A stretch of DNA of 64,000 bases from Methylocystis sp. (GTDB lineage: Bacteria; Pseudomonadota; Alphaproteobacteria; Rhizobiales; Beijerinckiaceae): assembly GCA_002929055.1 (NCBI GenBank), contig PERY01000005.1:43235-107234 (forward strand), given 5' to 3'. The position numbers and the translations under genes were made by a program. The notes under the pieces were generated by a model that was not told the origin of the DNA, ran no database searches, and worked only from the letters and a program-made list of their open reading frames with translations. Positions within the stretch are counted from its first letter, which is position 1. The number at the start of each line of letters is the position of its first letter. Below, piece by piece: positions 16,528 through 24,438 of the stretch.

Positions 16528-17705
16528 GGCCTCAGCCGCGCGAGACCTGCGGCGAGATCGTCCTTCAGGTCTTCGACGTCCTCGATCCCGATAGAGAAGC
16601 GGACCGCCGGCCCCTCCGGCGTCCAGCGCGTCGCTGTGCGGTAGGGCGCGCAATCGAAGGGCAGGGCGAGGCTCTCATAGCCGCCCCAGGAAAAGCCGAT
16701 CCCGAAGAGTTCCAGAGCCTCGACAAAGGCGCTGACCGCCTCTTTCGAAACCGGCTTCAGGATGATCGAGAAGACCCCCGACGAACCGTAGAAATCGCGC
16801 TTCCAGATGTCGTGGCCGGGATTGTCGGGCAGGGCGGGGTGCAGTACGCGCGCGACTTCCGGCCGCTCCGTCAGCCAGCGCGCAAGCTCCAGCGCGGCGC
16901 GCTCCTGCTCGCGCAGGCGCAGCGCCATCGTCCGCATGCCGCGCAGCGCCAGAGACGCGTCGTCCGGGCTGGCGCCGATGGCGAAAAGGTTGAAGGTGTG
17001 GCGCAGCCGCTTCGCCCAACCGGCGTTCGCCGAGACGAGGCCCAGAAGAATGTCGGAATGGCCGGAGAGATATTTCGTGCCGGCCTCGATCGCGAGATCG
17101 CAGCCATGCGCATGCGGCGGAAACAGCAGCGGGGTCGCCCATGTGTTGTCGATGACGACGCAAACGCCTTTTTCATGGGAGGCGGCGGCGATGGCCGGCA
17201 CGTCCTGCACCTCCATGCTCTGCGAGCCGGGCGACTCGACAAGCACGGCGGTCGTCTCCTCACGGATCAGCGCGGACACTCCGGCGCCGATCAGCGGGTC
17301 GTAATATTGCGTCGTCACGCCGAAGCGCTTGAGAAAGCCGTCGCAGAAACTGCGCGTCGGGCCATAGGCCGAATCGGTCACGAGCAGATGGGCGCCGGCC
17401 CTGGCGACGGTGAGCAGCGCCAGCGCGATGGCGGCGAGGCCGGAGGGAACCAGCACAGTGTCGTCGGCCCCGGCGATCTCGCTCCAGGCCGTCTCCAGCG
17501 CCCGCGTCGTCGGCGTGCCCTTGGTGCCGTAGGTGTAGGGCTGGTTCAGCCCCTCGAGATCCGCCACCGTGGGGAAGAGCACGGTCGAACCGCGATAGAC
17601 TGGCGGATTGACAAAGCCGAAGTGCTCGAAGGGCGCGCGCCCTGCCTGCGTGACGAGTGTCGCCATACGCTTTTTTCGCCGCTTTTCGTCTTTATCGCTC
17701 GTCAT
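16524..17705 (-). CDS. metC: Cystathionine beta-lyase
   Basis: A 393-residue PLP enzyme of the Cys/Met metabolism family that cleaves cystathionine to homocysteine, pyruvate and ammonia. Seen are NPPVYRGSTVLFP, the YGTKGTPTTRALE substrate region, PSGLAAIALALL, VVIDNTWATPLLF and the PLP lysine motif EAGTKYLSGHSD. The C-terminus has FGIGFSWGGYESLALP and RFSIGIEDVEDL, typical of MetC. Start at ATG 17705 with AGGA seven bases upstream; the open frame to 17822 would overlap the divergent binding-protein gene. It sits next to an AapJ-like gene, as metC does in Rhizobium as I recall. Confidence 0.92.
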   Translation of the reverse strand: MTSDKDEKRRKKRMATLVTQAGRAPFEHFGFVNPPVYRGSTVLFPTVADLEGLNQPYTYGTKGTPTTRALETAWSEIAGADDTVLVPSGLAAIALALLTVARAGAHLLVTDSAYGPTRSFCDGFLKRFGVTTQYYDPLIGAGVSALIREETTAVLVESPGSQSMEVQDVPAIAAASHEKGVCVVIDNTWATPLLFPPHAHGCDLAIEAGTKYLSGHSDILLGLVSANAGWAKRLRHTFNLFAIGASPDDASLALRGMRTMALRLREQERAALELARWLTERPEVARVLHPALPDNPGHDIWKRDFYGSSGVFSIILKPVSKEAVSAFVEALELFGIGFSWGGYESLALPFDCAPYRTATRWTPEGPAVRFSIGIEDVEDLKDDLAAGLARLRP

Positions 17706-17788
17706 TGTCGTTCCTGCGTTAGGGCGTCCGCGCTTGCGCCTGTGCGGGGCGACCCTAATATAGCCGTCGTTCAAATCCGAGCCCGTCC

Positions 17789-18823
17789 ATGATCGCCCGA
17801 CGCCTTTGTCTCGCCGTCGCATTCGCGGTCCTCTTTGCGCTGGGCCCGGGGACTGACGCCCGAGCCCAGACCGAGGCCGGTGCGACTCTCGGGCAGATAC
17901 TCAGGCGCGGATATCTTTCCTGCGGCGTCAGCGAGCAGGCGGGGCTGGCGCAGAGCGTCGAGGGCGCGTGGCGCGGCTTCGAGGTCGACTTCTGCCGGGC
18001 GGTCGCGAGCGCCATATTCGACGACCCCGGCAAGGTGCGTTTCCTCGGCATGAGCGGGAAGGAGCGCGTCTCGGCGCTCCAGTCGGGTTGGGTCGATCTT
18101 TTGACCAGCGCTGCGCCCTGGACGCAGTCGCGCGACAGCGGTCAGCGCGTCATCTATGCAGGCGTCTCACTCTATGACGGGCAGGCTTTCCTCGTGCGCC
18201 GCCAGAGAAGCTTCGCCTCGGCGCAAGATCTCGCGGATGTCTCGGTCTGCGTGCAACAGGGCACGTCCTATGAGCTGGAGCTCGCGGATTTCTTCCACGG
18301 GCGCAAGACCGCTTACGAGGCCAAGCCCTTTGCGACCTTCGAGGAGGCGGCCGCGGCCTATGACTCGGGCCAGTGCGACGCGCTGACGGCCGACGCCACC
18401 GCGCTCCATGCAGCCCGCGCAAAACTGGCTGGGCCGAAAGATCACGACGTGTTGCCCGACTTCCTCTCCAAGGCGCCTCGCGGGCCTGTGGTGCGCCAGG
18501 GCGACGACCAGTGGCTCGCGATCGTCCGCTGGACTCTCTTTGCGATGATCAACGCCGAGGAGTTGCAGGTTACTGCGGCGAACGCCGACGCCGCGCTCAA
18601 ATCGGAAGATCCCAGAATCCGCTACCTCCTTGGCGTCGAGGGCGACCGCGGGGCGGGGCTCGCGCTGCCGGGCGACTGGCCCTACCGAATCGTCAAGCAT
18701 GTCGGCAATTATGCGGATGTCTTCGAGCGCAATCTGGGGCAAGCTTCGCCATTGGGAATGGAGCGTCGTTCGAACGCTCTGTGGGGCAAGGGCGGGCTGA
18801 TGTATGCGCCGTCGGTCAGATGA
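17789..18823 (+). CDS. AapJ-like amino acid ABC transporter substrate-binding protein, orphan
   Basis: A 344-residue periplasmic binding protein with a signal peptide ending ARAQ. The family-3 solute-binding fold shows ILRRGYLSCGVSEQAG at the start, RGFEVDFCRAVASAIF, VSALQSGWVDLLTSAAPWTQSRD and a GQCDALTADATAL segment. The C-terminal NYADVFERNLG with GLMYAPSVR is typical of AapJ, the binding protein of the general L-amino-acid permease. No aapQ, aapM or aapP follows; the next gene is DUF817. It may work with a permease encoded elsewhere or have a new role. Confidence 0.87.
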   Translation: MIARRLCLAVAFAVLFALGPGTDARAQTEAGATLGQILRRGYLSCGVSEQAGLAQSVEGAWRGFEVDFCRAVASAIFDDPGKVRFLGMSGKERVSALQSGWVDLLTSAAPWTQSRDSGQRVIYAGVSLYDGQAFLVRRQRSFASAQDLADVSVCVQQGTSYELELADFFHGRKTAYEAKPFATFEEAAAAYDSGQCDALTADATALHAARAKLAGPKDHDVLPDFLSKAPRGPVVRQGDDQWLAIVRWTLFAMINAEELQVTAANADAALKSEDPRIRYLLGVEGDRGAGLALPGDWPYRIVKHVGNYADVFERNLGQASPLGMERRSNALWGKGGLMYAPSVR

Positions 18824-19766
18824 GCGGGGCCTGAGGGAAAAGAGCGCGGCCGAACTCTGGCCGCCGCTGCGCCGCTTCGTGGAGATCGAAGCCGGCATCG
18901 GCCGATGGGCGACCAGAGGCGGCAAGGCGCGCCGTTTCCTTTACGAATTCGCCCGCTTCGGGATCAAGCAGGCTTGGGCCTGCCTCTTTGGCGGGATCAT
19001 GGTCTTTCTGGTGCTCGCGACGCGCCTTTTCTACCCCGCCCATGCGCAGCTACCGCGCTATGACTTTCTCTTCCTCGCCGCGCTTGGCGTGCAGGCGGCG
19101 CTTATCCTCCTGCGTTTCGAGTCGCTCAAGGAGGCTGGCGTCATTTTTCTCTTTCACGTCGTTGGCACGGTTATGGAGCTGTTCAAGACCGCGCAGGGCT
19201 CGTGGGTCTACCCGGAAGCGGCTTTTTTCCGCATCGGCGGCGTGCCGCTCTTCACCGGCTTCATGTACGCCTGCGTCGGCAGCTATATGATGCGCGCCTG
19301 GGCGCTTTTCGATTTCCGCTTCACGCATCATCCGCCGCTCTGGCAGGTCGGCGCGCTCGCGGCTGCGATCTACGTGAATTTCTTCGCGCACCACTATGTC
19401 CCGGACGCGCGGCTGCTGCTCTTTGCCGCGAGCGGAGCGCTCTTCTGGCGCACGACGATCTATTACCGCATCCACCATAGCTGGCGTACGATGCCGCTCC
19501 TGCTCGCGGCCTTTCTAGCTTCCTGCTTCATCTGGATCGCGGAGAATGTCGCGACCTACAGCCATGTCTGGCTCTATCCCGACCAGATCGCGGCATGGAA
19601 GCCCGTGGGGCTCGCCAAGCTTGGCTCATGGTTCCTGCTTCAGATCGTCAGCTATGCGCTCGTGGCGCTCGCCTGCAAGCCGCAGCCCCCCGACGACGCG
19701 CCGATCCTGGAATCGCGCGCGCGGCACGACGACCGGCTGACCTACAGGTCGCGCGTCTCAGGCTAG
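18804..19766 (+). CDS. DUF817 integral membrane protein
   Basis: A 320-residue protein with about eight membrane helices and the DUF817 hallmarks: FARFGIKQAWACLFGG, the polar WVYPEAAFFRIGGVPLFTGF loop, AEIN-like helix YVNFFAHHYVPDARL, and IAENVATYSHVWLYPDQ. A conserved His/Tyr-rich face within the membrane suggests metal or cofactor handling, but the function is unknown. The ATG at 18804 lies inside the end of the binding-protein gene (20-base overlap), implying co-translation with it. A later start would lose a non-conserved N-terminal leader only. Confidence 0.83.
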   Translation: MRRRSDERGLREKSAAELWPPLRRFVEIEAGIGRWATRGGKARRFLYEFARFGIKQAWACLFGGIMVFLVLATRLFYPAHAQLPRYDFLFLAALGVQAALILLRFESLKEAGVIFLFHVVGTVMELFKTAQGSWVYPEAAFFRIGGVPLFTGFMYACVGSYMMRAWALFDFRFTHHPPLWQVGALAAAIYVNFFAHHYVPDARLLLFAASGALFWRTTIYYRIHHSWRTMPLLLAAFLASCFIWIAENVATYSHVWLYPDQIAAWKPVGLAKLGSWFLLQIVSYALVALACKPQPPDDAPILESRARHDDRLTYRSRVSG

Positions 19767-20288
19767 GAGCTTGGCGCGCGCCCACCAATCCGTCAGCGCT
19801 TCGAGAGACGGCGCAACGTCCTCGGCGAGCGGACCCGCGAAGACGCTCCATTCCTCGCGGAAATGCGGCGAAACCGCCGCCACCACCGGAATGCGCGCCG
19901 TCATGGCGGCCCGGAAGGCGTCGCAGAGGCCGCCGCGCTCCGCCTCCTGCTTGGAGAATTTGCTGACGACGATGAGATCGGCGCCCGAACGCGCCGCGCG
20001 CTCTACCGCGGCGCAGGCCATTGCGAGTTCGCCCGCGTCGAGATTGCAGGCGACGGAGCCTGGACCAAGGTCTTGAGAAATGAGGAACTCGGCCTCGGAC
20101 GTCAGGTCGCGCAGAAATATCCGCGAGCGTCCCGAAGAATCGGCCCCGCGCATCTGGGTCACGCCGGCGACCCGCGCGCCCCGCTGCGCCAGCTCATGCG
20201 CGAAACTGCGCATCAGCGTCTGGACATTAGCGCTGTCCTGAGCCGGAAGCGCGGCGATCGGCGTCGGCGGAAAGCGATGTGTTTCCAT
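19758..20288 (-). CDS. DUF2478 family protein
   Basis: A 176-residue cytosolic protein with a P-loop-like overall plan but a weak nucleotide motif. DUF2478 features are IAALPAQDSANVQTLMRSFA, AGVTQMR, RIFLRDLTSE, the cysteine segment SVACNLDAGELA, and ADLIVVSKFSKQEAERGGLCD. Relatives often sit with molybdenum or iron-sulfur genes, but none is adjacent here. Start at ATG 20288 (METHRF); the longer frame to 20369 adds an Arg-rich non-conserved leader. It converges with DUF817, overlapping its 3' end by nine bases. Confidence 0.78.
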   Translation of the reverse strand: METHRFPPTPIAALPAQDSANVQTLMRSFAHELAQRGARVAGVTQMRGADSSGRSRIFLRDLTSEAEFLISQDLGPGSVACNLDAGELAMACAAVERAARSGADLIVVSKFSKQEAERGGLCDAFRAAMTARIPVVAAVSPHFREEWSVFAGPLAEDVAPSLEALTDWWARAKLLA

Positions 20289-20430
20289 GTGTATTCTCGC
20301 GGAGTTCGTTTTTCCTCGCGCCCGTCGCGGGGCTTGGCTATTCTTCAAAGGCGCTCTCGCGCCCGCCACTTGTTTTGCAGGCTGCGAACCCGATTTTATA
20401 TAGCGTTACGGACAAGCGACGTGAACAGCA

Positions 20431-21144
20431 GTGGGCGATGACCTGAAGAAGGCGCCGGCTCCGCGCCCGACACAAAACAGCGCGATCGACGCCTTTCTCG
20501 ACAAGGCGCGCAGCGTCGCCGAGCCGCGCGCGGCCCGCGGCCGGCTGATCTTTGCGCTGGACGCGACGTTGAGCCGCCAGCCAACATGGGATCTGGCGCA
20601 ATCCATACAGGGCGAGATGTTCCGAACGACCGCCGCGCAGGGCGGGCTCGATGTTCAGCTCGTGTATTTTCGGGGCTTCGGAGAATGCCGCGCCTCCCGC
20701 TTCGTGTCCCAGGGACAGGGGCTCGGCGCGCTCATGGCGAAGATTTCCTGTCGCGGCGGGCAGACGCAGATCGGCAAGGTGCTCCGCCACGCGCTAGATG
20801 CAACGCGCGCCACGCCGGTCGGCGCGATGGTCTATATCGGCGACGCGATGGAGGAAAAGGTGGACAGTTTGGCCGCGGTTGCGGGTGAGCTGGGCCTTCT
20901 GGGCCTCAAGGCGTTCATGTTTCAGGAGGGCCGGGACGCGGCCACGCGTACGGCCTACATAGAGATCGCCCGCCTCACCGGCGGCGCCTATGCGGCCTTT
21001 GACGCCTCCGCGCCGAGGCGGCTGGCCGAGCTGCTTGGCGCCGCTGCTGCTTATGCGGTTGGGGGACTGCCCGAACTGGAGCGGCGCGCCGGGCAGGGCG
21101 AGGGCGCCGCGCAACTGCTGCTCTCGCAGATGGGGTCACGATAA
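20431..21144 (+). CDS. VWA-domain-like protein
   Basis: A 237-residue soluble protein. It has a von Willebrand factor A-like core: strand LIFALDATLSRQPTWDLA, where DATLS stands in for the MIDAS DxSxS, then RGGQTQIGKVLRHAL and MVYIGDAMEE. A C-terminal helix is LPELERRAGQGEGAAQLLLSQM. A role in protein assembly is possible but unproven. The start is a GTG with no clear Shine-Dalgarno. It lies three bases upstream of the DnaJ-domain gene, and this VWA-DnaJ pairing recurs in Rhizobiales as I recall. Confidence 0.8.
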   Translation: MGDDLKKAPAPRPTQNSAIDAFLDKARSVAEPRAARGRLIFALDATLSRQPTWDLAQSIQGEMFRTTAAQGGLDVQLVYFRGFGECRASRFVSQGQGLGALMAKISCRGGQTQIGKVLRHALDATRATPVGAMVYIGDAMEEKVDSLAAVAGELGLLGLKAFMFQEGRDAATRTAYIEIARLTGGAYAAFDASAPRRLAELLGAAAAYAVGGLPELERRAGQGEGAAQLLLSQMGSR

Positions 21145-21147
21145 GCC

Positions 21148-21855
21148 ATGCCGGTCTTATTCGGGTTTTTCGCCCTCATCCTCGCGCTCTATGCGCTGAA
21201 GGCCTATACGAGCGCATCGCCCGCTTTTCTGGCGGGTCTGATCAAGCGCGGCGGCGGTTTTGCGTTGATCGCCCTCGGGGCGTTGCTGCTGGTGCGCGGC
21301 CGTCTCGACGTCGGGCTCGCGCTCGGCGCTTTCGGCCTGTGGCTGATGGGCCTTACGTCGCAAGGCGGCATGCACAATGTCGGCGGGGGCGGCGGCGTGT
21401 CACGGGTGCGCTCCGCGATGATCGAAATGGAGCTCGACCACTCGACCGGCGCGATCCGCGGGATGATCCTGGCCGGGAAGGACGAGGGTAGGCGTCTCGA
21501 CACGCTCACACGCCCGGCGTTGCTCGATCTCTACAAGGTTTGCCTGCGCGACGATCCGGATGGCGCGCGGCTTCTAGAGGCGTATCTGGACCGCCGCTTT
21601 GCCGGATGGCGTGCGGCAGGCGATGCGCACCGAAACGCGGGGGACGCCGGGGACCAGCGGGCTCGTCGCGCGGGCACGATTACCGAGGATGAAGCCTACG
21701 AAATCCTCGGCCTGAAAAAGGGCGCGGCGGCCGCCGACATTGCGCGGGCGCACCGTGATCTGATGAAGAAGCTTCATCCAGATCTTGGCGGGACGACCGA
21801 TCTCGCGGCTCGGGTAAACGAAGCCAAGGACGTCCTTATGCGGCGCCATCATTGA
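21148..21855 (+). CDS. Membrane-anchored protein with C-terminal J domain
   Basis: A 235-residue protein. Two or three hydrophobic segments near the N-terminus (residues 1-18, 32-50 and 55-68) anchor it in the membrane. A cytosolic middle region follows (MIEMELDHSTGAIRG). The J domain is at the C-terminus, residues 178-235, with EDEAYEILGLKKGAAAADI, the HPD tripeptide in KKLHPDLGG, and VNEAKDVLM. The C-terminal placement resembles mitochondrial TIM14/Pam18 and suggests recruitment of DnaK to the membrane. Its start lies three bases after the VWA gene. Confidence 0.87.
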   Translation: MPVLFGFFALILALYALKAYTSASPAFLAGLIKRGGGFALIALGALLLVRGRLDVGLALGAFGLWLMGLTSQGGMHNVGGGGGVSRVRSAMIEMELDHSTGAIRGMILAGKDEGRRLDTLTRPALLDLYKVCLRDDPDGARLLEAYLDRRFAGWRAAGDAHRNAGDAGDQRARRAGTITEDEAYEILGLKKGAAAADIARAHRDLMKKLHPDLGGTTDLAARVNEAKDVLMRRHH

Positions 21856-21909
21856 GGTGCGCTGGCCGGCGTCTGCGTGGTCCCAGGTGGCGGACATGGC
21901 TACGCGTCC

Positions 21910-23682
21910 TCAATTCTTGGTCGTGAAGCAGGCGAAGCCCGAGCGCTTCAGCGCCTTGCAGGCCGATTCGGCGCTTTGCTCCTCGAGGCCGGCGAAGCGG
22001 GCGCGATAGAGCGTTTCCTTGCCCTTCTGAACCTTCTCGGTGAAAGGCCTCGCGGTCGAGGGGAAGCCCGAAAGCTGGCTGCGGGCGCGGGACAGGAGCT
22101 GATTGGCCTTGTCCGGGTCTTCGGCGGCGCCGACCTGGATCATCCAGCCGGGCTTCGTCGGACGAGCGCCATCGGCCTTGGCGACCGAGGTTGATCGGAT
22201 CGCTGACGGCGTTGTTGCGGCCGCCGTGATTTCGCGGCCCTTGCCGGCGCGAGCGGAGGTGGAGCCGTCGATGATGGCGGCCAGATCCTGCTTGGCGAGC
22301 GCTTTCCGGCGCCCCTTCTTTTCGACGGCGGGCTCTTCGACCGGGCGCTTCTGAACGCCGGAGACAAAGGCGGGACGCACCTGGCTGGGCTTGTCGTCCC
22401 TTTCCGCCTTCTCGCGGGTCGGGATGGGGGCAGGCGGCACGGGAGCGGCGCTGCGGCGCGCAAGACGCGCCGGGGGCAGGGAGCTGGTTTCCTCCAGATC
22501 GACCGATGCCGGCGCCTCCAGCGCGGCGATACGATCGGACTGACGTTCCGCCACGCGCTCCACGGGCATGGCCTCGACAGCCGGCTCCGGCGCGCGTTCG
22601 ATCTGGCGTTCCGCGACGACGGCCGGGCGTTCGACGGTCGCTTCGGCGACCTCGGCCACGGATTCGTCCTCGGTGATGGCGGCGGCGGTCCGCATCGAGG
22701 CGCCTCCGCCGATATAATCCTCGATAAGGCCGGCCATGGCGCGGTCGCGGGCGCCTGCGGTGGCCCCGCCCATGACGACGGCGACGATGTGATGGCCGCC
22801 ACGGCGCACCGACGTCAGCAGATTGAAACCGGAGGCGCGGGTGTAGCCCGTCTTGATGCCGTCCATGCCCTCGACGCGGCCGAGAAGATGGTTGTGGTTG
22901 CGGTGCAGCGCACCATTATACGCAAAACTGTGCGTGCTGAAGTAACGATAATAGCGCGGGAAGCGATCCTGAATGGCCCGTCCGAGCACCGAAAGATCGT
23001 AGGCCGTCGTGATCTGGCCGGAGTTTGGAAGGCCCGAGGCGTTTTCATAACGCGTGTTGCGCATCCCGAGCGCACGCGCCTTGCGGGTCATCATCTGCGC
23101 AAAGCTGTGTTCGTCGCCGCCGATGTTCTCGGCGATGGCGCAGGCGATGTCGTTCGCCGATTTAGTGACGACCGCCTTGATCGCGTTTTCGACGCTGATC
23201 GTCTCGCCCGGCTGGAGGCCGAGTTTGGAGGGCGCCTGAGCGGCGGCGTGCGAGGAGATCATGAGGGGCGAGTCGAGGCGCAGGCGCCCCTTCTCCAACT
23301 GCTCGAACAAAAGATAAAGCGTCATCACCTTGGTGACGGAGGCGGGATGGCGCAACTCGTGCTCGCTGCGGCCATACAGCGTTTTGCCGCTATTCGCGTC
23401 CACCACGATCGCGGAATAACCGTGATGCTCCATTCCCACTTCTTCGCGGCTTTCGCTTGAGCGCGCCGCCGCGTAGACGCGATGGCTGCGCGCATGGCGG
23501 ACATAACCGCGATGATGCGCGAAGTAGCGGTGGTAGGAATGGTGGCTGTAGTAGTGCCGGTAGCCGTGTCGGCGCGCTTCGGCGGGGATCGCCGTGATGC
23601 CGACGAATGCCATGATGACCGCGAAAATGGCTGCGAGGGAGCGGGGCTGCGCCATGCGGTCCAACAAACTCGGTTTCAACAT
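21910..23682 (-). CDS. D-alanyl-D-alanine carboxypeptidase with SPOR domain
   Basis: A 590-residue class C (PBP5-type) enzyme that trims peptidoglycan pentapeptides in the periplasm. Signal peptide at residues 10-36, then an unusual His/Tyr/Arg-rich stretch (38-70). The peptidase has Ser115 and Lys118 in PASVTKVM, SAN at 175-177 and KTG at 277-279. A long Pro/Glu/Ala-rich linker leads to a C-terminal SPOR domain (about 510-590, WMIQVGAAEDPDKANQLL), which should bind denuded glycan at the septum. No C-terminal amphipathic anchor helix is seen; SPOR probably replaces it. Single gene, divergent from the phasin gene. Confidence 0.93.
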   Translation of the reverse strand: MLKPSLLDRMAQPRSLAAIFAVIMAFVGITAIPAEARRHGYRHYYSHHSYHRYFAHHRGYVRHARSHRVYAAARSSESREEVGMEHHGYSAIVVDANSGKTLYGRSEHELRHPASVTKVMTLYLLFEQLEKGRLRLDSPLMISSHAAAQAPSKLGLQPGETISVENAIKAVVTKSANDIACAIAENIGGDEHSFAQMMTRKARALGMRNTRYENASGLPNSGQITTAYDLSVLGRAIQDRFPRYYRYFSTHSFAYNGALHRNHNHLLGRVEGMDGIKTGYTRASGFNLLTSVRRGGHHIVAVVMGGATAGARDRAMAGLIEDYIGGGASMRTAAAITEDESVAEVAEATVERPAVVAERQIERAPEPAVEAMPVERVAERQSDRIAALEAPASVDLEETSSLPPARLARRSAAPVPPAPIPTREKAERDDKPSQVRPAFVSGVQKRPVEEPAVEKKGRRKALAKQDLAAIIDGSTSARAGKGREITAAATTPSAIRSTSVAKADGARPTKPGWMIQVGAAEDPDKANQLLSRARSQLSGFPSTARPFTEKVQKGKETLYRARFAGLEEQSAESACKALKRSGFACFTTKN

Positions 23683-23843
23683 TTGCTACTCGCCCTTACG
23701 GAACAGGCACATCGTCCGGCGGCGACAACCGTAGATTGGCGTCGCCAAAACGCCACAGTTCATCAGGGTAAGAGAACGCAGTTACCCGGGGGTTAAGCGG
23801 CAACCGAATTTTTTCGAAGAGTTTTTGCGCCGCAACATTTTTC

Positions 23844-23872
23844 TTGACGGATTTTTGTGCGGCGCATATATT
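23844..23872 (+). promoter_or_regulatory. Sigma-70-type promoter of the phasin gene
   Basis: TTGACG (23844-23849) and TATATT (23867-23872) with a 17-base spacer, in an AT-rich patch. Transcription would start near 23880, giving a leader of about 75 bases before the phasin ATG. Confidence 0.75.
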
Positions 23873-23953
23873 TCCGGCTGTATCGGGCGCCCATGCCGCG
23901 CCGCCAAGGGGCGGCTGTAAAGGGTCGGCGCCGTTTTTATAAGGACGAATCCC

Positions 23954-24292
23954 ATGGTGGCGAATTTCGAAAGCGTTCAGCAGATCGGAAAAGAGCAGTT
24001 CGAGGCTGTTTCCGCCGCCGCTGCGGCCGTCACGAAGGGCTGGCAGAGCATCGCCGCCGAGACGACCGATTACTCGAAAAAGTCTTTCGAGAAGAGCCGC
24101 CTGCTGGCTGAGAAGCTGATCAGCGTCAAGAAGATGGATGAGGCCTTCGCGCTTCAGTCCGACTTCGCCAAGACCGCCTATGAGGACTTCGTCGCCGAGG
24201 CGACCAAGCTCGGCGAGATGTACACCTCCATGACGAAGGAAGTTTTCAAGCCGATGGAGTCGGTTGCGAAGACCTTCACGGCGGCCGAATAA
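23954..24292 (+). CDS. Phasin family protein
   Basis: A 112-residue helical protein of the phasin_2 family. It has an N-terminal FESVQQIGKEQFEAV, a central AAETTDYSKKSFEKSRLLAEKLISVKK-type amphipathic stretch, then FALQSDFAKTAYEDFVAEATKLGEMY and a TKEVFKPMES tail. Phasins coat polyhydroxyalkanoate granules and limit their size. No pha genes are nearby. A strong promoter, AAGGACG Shine-Dalgarno, good codon use and a hairpin terminator suggest a highly expressed single gene. Confidence 0.92.
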   Translation: MVANFESVQQIGKEQFEAVSAAAAAVTKGWQSIAAETTDYSKKSFEKSRLLAEKLISVKKMDEAFALQSDFAKTAYEDFVAEATKLGEMYTSMTKEVFKPMESVAKTFTAAE

Positions 24293-24336
24293 CGCGGGTT
24301 ACTGCCCCTCATCGTCCGGGGCGCAGCCCCACGCAA

Positions 24337-24369
24337 CATGAGGCCCGGCGCGCTCCGCCGGGCCTCATG
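24337..24369 (+). terminator. Hairpin terminator after the phasin gene
   Basis: A 14-bp perfect stem: CATGAGGCCCGGCG (24337-24350) pairs with CGCCGGGCCTCATG (24356-24369) around a 5-base loop. Only a short T-run follows, but stability and position support termination. Confidence 0.75.
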
Positions 24370-24438
24370 CTGTTTCAAGCCTGTGAATGGGCGGATTTCG
24401 CCATTCCGGCAGGCGCGGCCGGGGATTAAACTCGCCCC

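Noticed and set aside
16137..17792. A 551-codon plus-strand frame over nudix and metC
   Set aside because: It runs out of frame through the Nudix gene and antisense through metC, both clearly real.
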